Assembly (NCBI GenBank): GCA_051294375.1
Contig: CM119271.1
Location: 4,403,910-4,467,909, forward strand
DNA: 64,000 bases
DNA from: Paraspadella gotoi
Taxonomy: Eukaryota > Chaetognatha
Reading direction: 5' to 3'
In this document: piece by piece, positions 22,655 to 32,679 of the stretch
How the letters are laid out: the number at the start of each line of letters is the position of its first letter
How positions within the stretch are numbered: the first letter of the stretch is position 1
Notes under the pieces: model-generated
What the model was told of the DNA's origin: nothing
What the model saw: the letters and a program-made list of their open reading frames with translations, nothing else
The model's database searches: none
Made by a program: the position numbers and the translations under genes

Positions 22655-22810
22655 AAACTTTTATACCACTTCCATTGATAGGAGCCAGTTACTACTTAAA
22701 CCACCAAAGCCTCTCCAAAGTCGGGCAAGATAGCTTATTTATTAAATGAATAATTTGTATATTGGTTGTACCAATTTCATAACAAGGAGCTTCAGATGAA
22801 GCTTAAAACG
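22655..22810 (+). repeat. Diverged relative of the GATA-bearing segment at 16811-17140
   Basis: Shared motifs in order are TTATACCACTTC, ATTGATAG, CACCA, AGCCT, TCC, AAGATAG, AAATGAA, TTGTA, CAATTTCAT and AGATGAA. In the 16.8-kb relative the AAGATAG position has grown into the long GATA array, whereas here it has not. The pair therefore represents an old dispersed repeat present twice within each unit. A further weak match (GGCTTCATCGATAGGGAAGCC) is at 43604-43624. Confidence 0.55.
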
Positions 22811-23390
22811 AATATGTGAAGAACGACAGTAACCAACTGTCGCCGGCGACAAAAAAAAAAAACCTTGTGCCTTCTGCTTTTAATCATTGACTCGGATCGA
22901 TATCTGGACAATGAGGGAAATGGAGTCGAGTTCATTAACATCGAACTCTTTCAACGGCGTCGGGAAATTCATCATCAAAGACAATCGCTATGATCCGTTT
23001 TGTCCAGAGTACGAAAAACGCGCCTCGATGACTTCCGGAAACAATCACTTGATTAAACTGTAAAATGAACAAAGAATGTTTAATTTTTTTTCTCTAAAAA
23101 TAGTTCAATTCCAATTCGACATTAATAATAATAATTAATAGTTAATAATAATAAACACGATTTGACATTAAGATACACGCATATACAAATGTACATGCGG
23201 ACGAATGCGTTATCAAAACTAGACCGGAAATAAATCTAACAAGAAAAAAATTCAAGAAAAATAATACCTCCGGGTTGCATCGAAAACGACAAAATGTATA
23301 AATTTGGAAAAAAACATAAAATTTTTACTTAAATTTTACTTAAATAGCAAAACCCTCAGAAAGGAAAATGTTACAAAACCCTTTTTGGAT

Positions 23391-23562
23391 AATTTTACTT
23401 TCGCCGACACGAGTTAGGGAGGGGTTAGGGTTAGGATGGGTTAGGGTTAATGGGTTTAGGGTTAGGGTAATTAGGTAATATTTTTTTAATTTTTTTTAAA
23501 ACAAGTATTTTTTAAATGGTTTTTCAAAATACCCCAAAACCGCGGTCGGCGAAAGTAAAATT
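23391..23562 (+). mobile_element. MITE-like element with telomere-motif interior, type 1 (unit A)
   Basis: Perfect 18-bp terminal inverted repeats (AATTTTACTTTCGCCGAC and its reverse complement) bound 172 bases. The left half of the interior is a G-rich run of TTAGGG-like motifs (GAGGGGTTAGGGTTAGGATG and similar), and the right half is T-rich. A short TA-type target duplication is possible, but the flanks are too AT-rich to be sure. There is no coding capacity, so it would need a transposase in trans. Its partner in unit C is at 38223-38397. Confidence 0.65.
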
Positions 23563-23833
23563 TAGCCACTTTGGGATCTGACTTTGGTGAATTTTTGTAG
23601 AGAAAAATATCGAGTTGTTTTCGGTTTAAAAGATAAGACATGTCATGATCGAAATCATTCAAAAAGAGGAAGGTAAAAAACAAAACAATGGTAAGTAAGA
23701 AATAACGGAAAACGCTTAAACAATAAAAAGGTAAGGTTGATTTAAGGTCAGAACCTGACCTTGGTTAAAATTACAGTTTCCTTGTCGTGCTTGTTGTCGT
23801 TGTTGTTGTTGTTGTCGCCGGCACCACTGGCTT

Positions 23834-24017
23834 AATTTTACTTTCGCCGACCGGTATTAGGGGCGGTTTAGGATTAAAGGTGGTTTAGGGGTGGTTATAG
23901 GTTAGGGTTAAGAGGGTTTAGGGTTAGTGGTAATTAAGTAATAATTTTTTTTTAAATAAATATTTTTAGTGGTTTTTTTCAAAAGACGCCAAAACCCCGG
24001 TAGGCGAAAGTAAAATT
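23834..24017 (+). mobile_element. MITE-like element with telomere-motif interior, type 2 (unit A)
   Basis: This has the same terminal sequence as the neighbour at 23391, with the inverted repeat extended by CGG on the left and CCGG on the right and one mismatch in the right end. The interior again has G-rich GGTTTAGG/GTTAGGG-like motifs followed by a T-rich half that ends in a CAAAAGACGCCAAAACC motif. It lies 271 bases from the type-1 element in the same orientation. Its partner in C is at 38669-38852. Confidence 0.65.
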
Positions 24018-24756
24018 TTCCCATTTTTTATTAAATGTATTTACTAACATTGACATTTTTAAATTATTTTATGTATCAAAATTAATATTTTTAAAACGCC
24101 AGCAATTATAATTTAAAATGAAAAAAAAAACGCACGAATTCAAAAGTTATTTTAATATGACGTGTCGTCTATTAGTTTCCAACCGTAAATAATCGAGTAC
24201 AGATCCTGAATCGTTCGCTCTTTTTTTCCTCTTTTTCAACTTTTCTTCTTTTTTCGTCTCTTTTTTTTTATTTCTTTTTTCCTCTTTCATCATCTTCCTT
24301 CCGAGTTCCGACTGTCACTCTCTTTATTGTCCCGATTCGCTCTCTTGGCCTCGCACACTCTCCTCCCTCACCCCCTCACCACCCCATCCTCTCCAACCCC
24401 CCCCCCCCCCAGCACCTCCCCCCACTCCAACCCTCCCAGCCCCCGTTATTACCTTCCGTTCGTGCAAACGTCATATTCTCTGCCAAGCGCCTTGCATATA
24501 TTTCATCAAACACCTTCTCTACTCACATTTTCTGCTTAATATTAACAAAATGAGACTCCCCCACTCTTGTTTTGCGCGGGTTTCTTGAATTTTCCTTCTC
24601 ACTTTTCCTCACTTTTTTCTAACTCGCGCAAATCCTCGAGCACCCAGGGCGTCCGAACGGAAACAAGGAAAAGCGATAAATCTTCTCCTGGCTTCTCGTA
24701 TCTTTTCTCGCGTTTTCGTGTCCTCGTTTTCCTGTTTTGTTTTTATCTTTATCCTT

Positions 24757-24794
<38 letters not shown>

Positions 24795-24795
24795 T
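24757..24795 (+). repeat. (GTC)n trinucleotide repeat (unit A)
   Basis: About thirteen GTC units. The partner in C is at about 39602-39640. Minus-strand frames read poly-Asp and are not supported by any domain. Confidence 0.88.
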
Positions 24796-25156
24796 CGTCT
24801 TCTTACTCGTCTTCATCAGTTTTGATTTTTAGTCGCGCGCGCGTACCTCGCGGAGCAACCCTATAACAGCGGTAGCCGACCAAATTTAAATTTTAATGGG
24901 AACAGCATTAAACGAATCCATTATTGGTTAGTGTAGACAACTTTTTATAAGCTATCTGAATCTGCTTTTAAAAAATTACAAAATTTAAAAATAATTTTGA
25001 CATTTCTATCTATAAATAAATATTAAAAAAAAATAATTACTAGTGCTTCTAGTCTTTAAAAAAATTTGGTCCATTGAAAGTTTCTCAGAAATGTATGAAG
25101 TTTTCTTCTGATCCACCCCATTGACAAAGTTCTCCCTACTATAAGTCACTTCTCGG

Positions 25157-25405
25157 TTGATCTGTCGCTCGGTCGGTCGGTCTGTCTGTCCGTCGGTCTG
25201 TCTGTCCCACTTATGTTAAAAATGCTCAGAACTCGCCTATAGTTGGTTGCTCATTTGTTCAGACAGGAAAAACCTCAAATCTAAGTGACTGTTAGCGCCG
25301 CCTTCAGGAAAATCCTAAAACTATAAAAGAATAAAAGACCGAATTCCGTTGCAGTGCGTGTCAGAAATACACGGGCTAAGAAAGTCACATTGGATGGACC
25401 GATCT
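25157..25405 (+). repeat. Dispersed repeat, copy 2 (unit A)
   Basis: This begins with a GGTCGGTCGGTCTGTCTGTC microsatellite-like head and continues with the motifs listed for 12741-12988. The C copy (40035-40310) has an extra TGCGGCGCAACA stretch before the CATTGGATGG motif that A lacks, and copy 1 also has it, so A carries the deletion. Confidence 0.8.
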
Positions 25406-25720
25406 TGTTCTTCTTTTCATCGCATACGTGCCTTTTTTTTAGTTTTCTTATTTTTATCTATGTTTTGTTAGACTTTGTTTTTATGCCATCTTTAATTTCG
25501 ACTTTTTCTCTCTCTCGAAGTTTTGCCTCACTTTTTTCCTTTTTCATTCTTCTCTTCTCCTTTACCTTTCCTCTTCTATCCCTTCTTTTTTCCTTCCTCT
25601 TCTCTTTTTTTCCTCCTCCTCTTCTTCCTCCTCTTCCTCCTCCTCCTCTCGTCTTCACTCCAACCGAGATTGCAACATCGTTTTCTCAGAACTGANNNNN
25701 NNNNNNNNNNNNNNNNNNNN

Positions 25721-25858
25721 GGAAGACAAAAAGAAAAAGAGAAGTAAGAAAAGAACAAAGAAAAGAAAAGAAAAGAAGAAAAAATATTAGATTAATTGTT
25801 TTGGACTCCAACGGAGAAGACGATGATCGAGATAATTTGTTGCATCGCGTGACGAGGT
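25721..25858 (+). repeat. Internal fragment of the unit placed between A and B
   Basis: This directly follows a 25-N gap and matches 17849-17987 of unit A (the GGAAGACAAAAAGAAAAAGA motif through GCATCGCGTGACGAGG). It is then joined without a gap to the start of unit B. The order is inconsistent with a clean tandem duplication and looks like a scaffolding product. Confidence 0.8.
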
Positions 25859-26065
25859 CAGTTCTCACAATAGAAATACATCGCCACCTTCAGACCAAAT
25901 TTGGGTCTCATAAAAATCGCAGCACTCTGCAGCTATCGACATTAAAAAAGGCTTTTTTAAAGAAGTGAGAAAGACGAGAGGAGAAAAGGAGAGAGAAGCC
26001 CGTTCCTCTTTTTTTAAAGAAAAGAAAAAGAGACTGAGGGGTGGATTTAATAAAGACTGAGAGAG

Positions 26066-26098
<33 letters not shown>

Positions 26099-27319
26099 GA
26101 GGGAAGAGAAGGCGGGAGAGGGAGGGGAGAATCCGCGATTTGAAATTTTAATCGACAAATTTAAATTCCTTTTTTGTTAAAGAAACAATGAAGAAGAACG
26201 AAAGTGGAAAACGAAGAGGGGGGGAAAGGAGAGGAGAGAGGGAGGGAGGGAGGGATGGAGACGAATGAGATGGGAAGGAAGGAAGGAACATAAAACATGC
26301 TGGAAGTATAAGAGAAGGAGAGAGAAAGAAGAAAAACAGAATGTGAAGAAGGAAGGGGAATAGAAGAAACAAAGGAGAAAAATAAATTATATAATACTTA
26401 ATGGAGTGGATCTTGCATACAATTGAAACAGTTTTTGTAATATTATAACCACTTCCAGTTGATAGAAGAAATAAAAGTAAGAGAGGTAAAGGATAAAGGA
26501 AGATAGAAACTAAAAAGTTAAAAAGAGAAGGGTCCCGCCCGTTAGCACATCCATAGCCTGTCCTGAGTCAGCGGTAAGAGTATGATAGATAGAAAGATAG
26601 ATAAAAGGCATAGTAGTAGTAGATTGGTGAGATATAGGAGTATGATAGATAGATGAGTAATAGATATGAAGTAGATAGATAAGATAGATGATTTGATACA
26701 ATGAACTGATGATTTTATTTTGTCTTGTAGCAATTCATTAGATGAAAAAAGTATCAAGAGAGGGCCCTGAATGAAATTGGATGGGAAAGTGTGATGTCGA
26801 AGTGAAAATGGTGGAGGAAAAAAGAAAAAATAAAGAAAAAGAAAAAAAATTGCGGATGAGATTTTAAATTATTCTTATTAATTTTCTACACTAATAGTCG
26901 GTGAATAACGTGCGTGTAATCGAGTAATTAAATCAAGATAATTTAACTTTAGACTTCGTTTTTGTATCAGTAATCTTGTTGTAGATTCAGTTTCTCCCCG
27001 CTACTTTTTTTATCTGTTCACTCTATCGGAGCATTCTACAATTTCTACAGACTATCTTAGAGAATTATACTGAATTAAATGAAAAATACACTAATCGGTG
27101 AAGCTATTATATTTATTCTCCTGTAAATGAAGTTTTATCCTCGAAGAGCAGTTCATACTTGAGCATTTGTTAAGAAGCCATCAGTGGGAGGATGACAAGC
27201 TGCTTACCGGGTCCAATGCTTACGTCTATCGCCGTAAAACGAAGACAGAGTTAAGAGCCTTTTACCAACGTAAGCCCCTTCCTTTCTTCGCTGCGTGAGC
27301 TCAACTGATTATGGCGAAT

Positions 27320-27406
<87 letters not shown>

Positions 27407-30116
27407 AGACGTCGCAATACGTCTCGAGTTCATACACGCGTGGAGAAAAGAAAGAGGAAAAGGAAATAAATTAATAAAAGATAGGAAGACAAAAAGAAAA
27501 AGAGAAGTAAGAAAAGAACAAAGAAAAAAAAGAAAAGAAAAGAAGAAAAAATATTAGATTAATTGTTTTGGACTCCAACGGAGAAGACGATGATCGAGAT
27601 AATTTGTTGCATCGCGTGACGAGGTTCATAGCTAATTCTTTTCTCCTTGTGAATTGTGATTAGTTATTATACGATTAGCAATGTTTTTAACTTTTTTTTG
27701 TTAGACTCCACTCCAGTAAATCTCTGCCAAATCGGTCAGAAAATCTAAGACACAATGAAAAATAACGTGGCGTTACTGTCTCGTGCTGATTTTGTCCCTT
27801 TAAAATTGTTTCTGAGCCAAATTAATTGATTATTACTTTTGGTAATATGTGCGATATACACTACTGGACATTACTGTGTCTGACCAAAACCCTTGACCAT
27901 CAACAAAAAGCTAACGTAGATCAAAAATAGTAAAAAATATGAAGCAATATAGCTCGAAACGCTTACAAAATTTTAGACCATTGCTTTTATAAATGCAAAA
28001 AAAATATTAATATTATTTAAACAAACTTTAACAATAACTTAATAGTTAACCGAGACCAAGATGAATATTTTTTACCCATCATTTCCTCAATTTATATGAA
28101 TCATATGTTTGTAATTAGTCAATTAATCTAAATAACAATATGACAAATTCATTTTCAATTTTTTTTATGAATGGGAAGTTTTCTCTGGCTTACTCCCCTT
28201 GTGTCTAATGATTTAATATTTTAGAGGTATTTCCAAAAACCTTATATAATTACTATATTTTTCACTTTTTTTCAATTCTATCAAACAAAAACAACATCAT
28301 AAAAACATTTAAATTAATAAAAAATATTGATTGAATGATTTTGGAAAAAAATATTTTTAACTTGAGAATAATGGATTTCGAGTTAAGATAAAAATTTTGC
28401 AATTTCTAAAAATTATCTAATTTAAGCATCTAAAACTGGCTTTTAATTTTTCTAGAGGCTGATTTTTGATTTTTTGATATTTGATTTTCTATGCAAAAAC
28501 CATTATTCTCAGGAGCAAGTCGGAGGAATTTTTTTCCAGCATTTGAAAAAATTCAACTTTTTAATTAGGCTTTTTGTTGGGGGAAATAAATAAATCAATT
28601 ATTATACGATGGGTACATCTGAAAGTGTATGTCTCTAAATGACAAAAAATTTTCTTCAAGTTTTTTTTTAATTTAGTATTGTATCAATAGAAATAAGTGA
28701 GGTACTCCCGCTTTGCCAAAATTTTTATTTAACAAAGATTTGTACTGCGTATTTGTAAAAAAATTATTTTTTTAAATAACTTTTGAAAGAAAGGAGCTAA
28801 CAAGATGGTGTGGTATCAAATTAAAGCCCAATCATGGGACACCTTTCTAAAAGAGTTTTTATTAAATTAAATCATAAATCTTTACACAGTTTTGTTTAAA
28901 TCAGAGTTAGATTAACAGTATTTTGCTTTAAAAATTCAATGAAGCATATGAATTTTTTTATTTTCTTTTGTAATTTGAAAAAGGAAAGACTGAATACATT
29001 TGATTATTAATTAAATTTTCTTTATTCCATAAACTACTTATATTTTTAAGTTAAAGTAAAAACAAGCAAAATTTATGTTTTAGCTTAGTAAAATGTTCTT
29101 TTTAAATATCAAAAATGATAAATACAAAAATGTTTTCAGCTTGATATAAAACAGTCTGGACATCTACCTTCTTGTCTGTGGAAAAAAAAATATGGAATTT
29201 TTCATTATCTTTAACTGCAAACTAAAAGCTTGACACACTGCTTGTTATCATAATAAGTTTTTAAAAAATTATATAACTGGCAATATATTTGAAAAGCAAG
29301 ACATCATTGTGTTAAATTGTATTGATAATTTTCTTTTAATATAGCAGGAATTTAATTCTATTATTTTATCATCCATTTTAATTAAGAAAAAATATTTTCT
29401 CATAATAGCCCATTAGAAGGTTCATTGAGTGACTTAATGATTGAATTTTTTAGATATCTTTACTGCCCCCATTTCACAAAGATATAAAAGGTCATGGTTA
29501 TCATGTCAGTAAGTCCAGATTATCTGTACCCTTTATACAACACTGCATTCTGGAATTTTCTTTTTTCCCTTTCAAATGTATTAAATAAAAAAAATTATTG
29601 AGAGAACAATCGCGTGGAGGATGCCATTGGTAGCCTTAGTTACTCTATTCCCGATCGAATTTTTAAATGAGTCTTTTTTTCCATCTATTTGAGACATAAC
29701 ACTAACTATTGGTACTATTATTTTTTTTTTATTTTTTCTATTACAATTCTAGGAATAAATATGAATAAATAACTTTTTAAAAAATTTATTATCTTTCACC
29801 CTATATTCGTCATATCTAAAAAACAAAAAAAGATTTTGCATTGATATTTTGGATATCGACTATAACGTTTCGAAAAATAAAAAGAAATATAATAATATTG
29901 AACATGTGATTTTTTTTATGCACGGAACAGTAACGTTACGGGCCATTTTTCATTGTGTCTAACAAATTCAAATGGAGAAAACTCGCACCCTCTTTAAAGT
30001 TATTAGACAAAAAAGCCAAATATAAACTGACAGAATACGAAAAAATATAAGAAACAAGGAAAAAAAAGGAAAGATCACTAAACTTCGTCTTTTCTTGACG
30101 CCGAATCGAATGAGGA

Positions 30117-30186
<70 letters not shown>

Positions 30187-30366
30187 GGAGAGAGAGAAAG
30201 AGAGTAGCAACTAACGAGACTCATCAATTTTTTTTTCCTTCTATTTTTCCCATTGGTTTCATCTCAACATCTTTAATACTCATTGACTTTATTATTTATT
30301 ATTTTTTTCACTGACATTTAATGCCGTTTCCTTTCCCGGTCAATATCTCTCTCTCTCTCTCTCTTC

Positions 30367-30398
<32 letters not shown>

Positions 30399-31096
30399 CT
30401 CTCTCCCTCTCTCCCTCCCTCCTCTCTCTCCCCTTCCCTTGCCGTCTTCATTTTTCTCGCTTTGTCCTGCCATCCGTCGTCATTGTTTCTTCCATTTTTC
30501 TTGTTGCTTCCGCCGCCTCCAAGCGGCGTTGATGCAGGACTTCCTTCCTCGGGAGCAAGAGAAACCTCGGTCGTTGCATTCATCTGTTATATAGGGAGAA
30601 GAAAATGTTTTTTTTATTTTTTGTTTATTTTAAACAATGTTTAAAACAGACGAAAGCCTCATAAACAACACAGTACCTTCATCGATCAAAATCCGAAATG
30701 ACCGTCCAAGGACGACGACGACGACGACGACGACGACAACAACCAAGACGACATCCGATAACGAAGACCAACGAGCCAAAAGGTCTTTGTCTCTTTTTCT
30801 TGCAGTTTTAGCTCCGACGTCGCAATGGGACGAAGCGACGATGAACGAGACGCCATTTCCNNNNNNNNNNNNNNNNNNNNNNNNNGCGAGACCGACGGCA
30901 GAAGAAGCAGGTGGCAATAAGCAGGTGGCAATTAGCAGGTGGTAATTGGGACTCGGTGATTCGGAGAAGGACGACCGGGACAGCAGGACAGATGGCGGTT
31001 GGACATTGCAGACTGCAGAGACCCATATGGAAACTGTTCGTGAACTGGATGCTTACGGCTGCAAACAAAATATTTATAAGTAATTATGCTTTTGAA
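25859..31096 (+). repeat. Unit B: 5' half of the duplicated unit
   Basis: This is collinear with 15998-21556 of A and stops immediately before the GA tract found in A and C. Copy C starts at the next base. The GATA array inside it (26576-26694) is degenerate. Elsewhere most differences from A and C are one-base indels in homopolymers. Confidence 0.9.
30861..30885. other. False 25-N gap in unit B
   Basis: The flanks are GACGCCATTTCC and GCGAGACCGACGG. In A (about 21337) and C (about 36131) these sequences are directly contiguous (CCATTTCCGCGAGAC), so no bases are missing. Confidence 0.88.
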
Positions 31097-31289
31097 CAGT
31101 TCTCACAATAGAAATACAGCGCCACCTTCAGACCAAATTTGGGTCTCATAAAATCGCAGCACTCTGCAGCTATCGACATTAAAAAGGCTTTTTAAAGAAG
31201 TGAGAAAGACGAGAGGAGAAAAGGAGAGAGAAGCCCGTTCCTCTTTTTTTAAAGAAAGAAAAAAGACTGAGGGGTGGATTTTAATAAAG

Positions 31290-31364
<75 letters not shown>

Positions 31365-31826
31365 GGAGAGCGGAGGGGGAGAATCCGCGATTTGAAATTT
31401 TAATCGACAAAATTTCAAATTCCTTTTTTGTTAAAGAAACAATGAAGAAGAACGAAGTGGAAAACGAAGAGGGGGGGAAAGGAGAGGAGAGAGGGAGGGA
31501 GGGAGGGATGAAGAGACGGAGGGATGGAGGGATGGGAGGAAGGAAGGAACATAAACATGCCTGGAAGTATAAGAGAAGGAGAGAGAAAGAAGAAAACAGA
31601 ATGTGAAGAAGGGAAGGGGAATAGAAGAAACAAGGAGAAAAATAAATTATATAATACTTAATGGAGTGGATCTTGCATACAATTGAAACAGTTTTTGTAA
31701 TATTATACCACTTCATTGATAGAGAAATAAAAGTAAGAGAGGTAAAATAAAGGAAGATAAAACTAAAAAGTTAAAAGAGAAGGGTCCCGCCTTAGCACAC
31801 CATAGCCTGTCCTGAGTCAGCGGTAA

Positions 31827-31853
31827 GATAGATAGATAGAAAGATAGATAAAG

Positions 31854-31945
<92 letters not shown>
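31827..31945 (+). repeat. (GATA)n microsatellite in unit C
   Basis: This is equivalent to 16960-17074 in A, with the same irregular first units and nearly the same length. GATA arrays mutate quickly, so near-identity between A and C argues that the copies are very recent or are the same locus assembled twice. Confidence 0.92.
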
Positions 31946-32587
31946 TTGATAAATGAACTGATGATTTTTATTTTGTTTGTACAAATTTCATTAGATGAAA
32001 AAAGTACAAGAGAGCCCTGAATGAAATTGATGGGAAAGTGTGATGTCGAAGTGAAAATGGTTGGAGGAAAAAGATATAAATAAAAGAAAAAGATAAAAAG
32101 AATGCGCCGGATGAGGTCTCTATGAGATTTAAATATTCTTATTATTTTCTGACACTAAAGGTCGCGTTGAATAACGTACGTTAACGATCGATAATTAAAT
32201 CAAGATAATTTACTTTAGACGTTCGTTTTTGTATCAGTAATCTGTGTTGTAGATTTCAGTTTCTCGCCCGCTACCTTTTTTTTTATCTTCACTCTATGCG
32301 ACATTCTGACAATCTACAGACTATCTAGAAATTATACTGAATTAAATGAAAAATACACTAATCGGTGAAGCTATTATATTTATTCTCCTGTAAATGAAGT
32401 TTTATCCTCGAAGAGCAGTTCATACTTGAGCATTTGTTAAGAAGCCATCAGTGGAGGGATGACAAGCTGCTTACCGGGTCCAATGCTTACGGTCTATCGC
32501 CGTAAAACGAAGACAGAGTTAAGAGCCTTTTACCAACGTAAGCCCTTCCTTTCTTCGCTGCGTGAGCTCAACTGATTATGGCGAATG

Positions 32588-32588
32588 A

Positions 32589-32677
<89 letters not shown>
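32588..32677 (+). repeat. (GA)n microsatellite in unit C
   Basis: This is a pure GA run, the partner of 17688-17774 in A and 27321-27408 in B. The open frame through it is Arg/Glu repeats only. Confidence 0.92.

Positions 32678-32679
<2 letters not shown>

Larger units (their letters stand above)
15998..25695 (+). repeat. Unit A: full copy of the 9.7-kb duplicated unit
   Basis: Unit A starts at CAGTTCTCACAATAG and ends at the ATCGTTTTCTCAG segment before a 25-N gap. It aligns collinearly with unit C (31097-41022). Its 5' 5.5 kb also aligns with unit B (25859-31096). Its contents in order are: GA tract, GATA tract, a second GA tract, 2.3 kb of AT-rich DNA, GA and CT tracts, a GAC run, a GA tract, two telomere-motif MITE-like elements, a GTC run, a dispersed repeat and a C/T-rich end. 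I find no conserved open frame: long frames in A are interrupted differently in B and C. Confidence 0.92.

Noticed and set aside
23405-23480. Telomere or true interstitial telomeric array
   Set aside because: The repeats are irregular, under 80 bases long, and enclosed by terminal inverted repeats, so a mobile-element interior explains them better.
24397-24425. C-rich patch in unit A as a possible CpG promoter
   Set aside because: It is a homopolymer and CCA-rich stretch, low in CG dinucleotides, with no promoter elements nearby.
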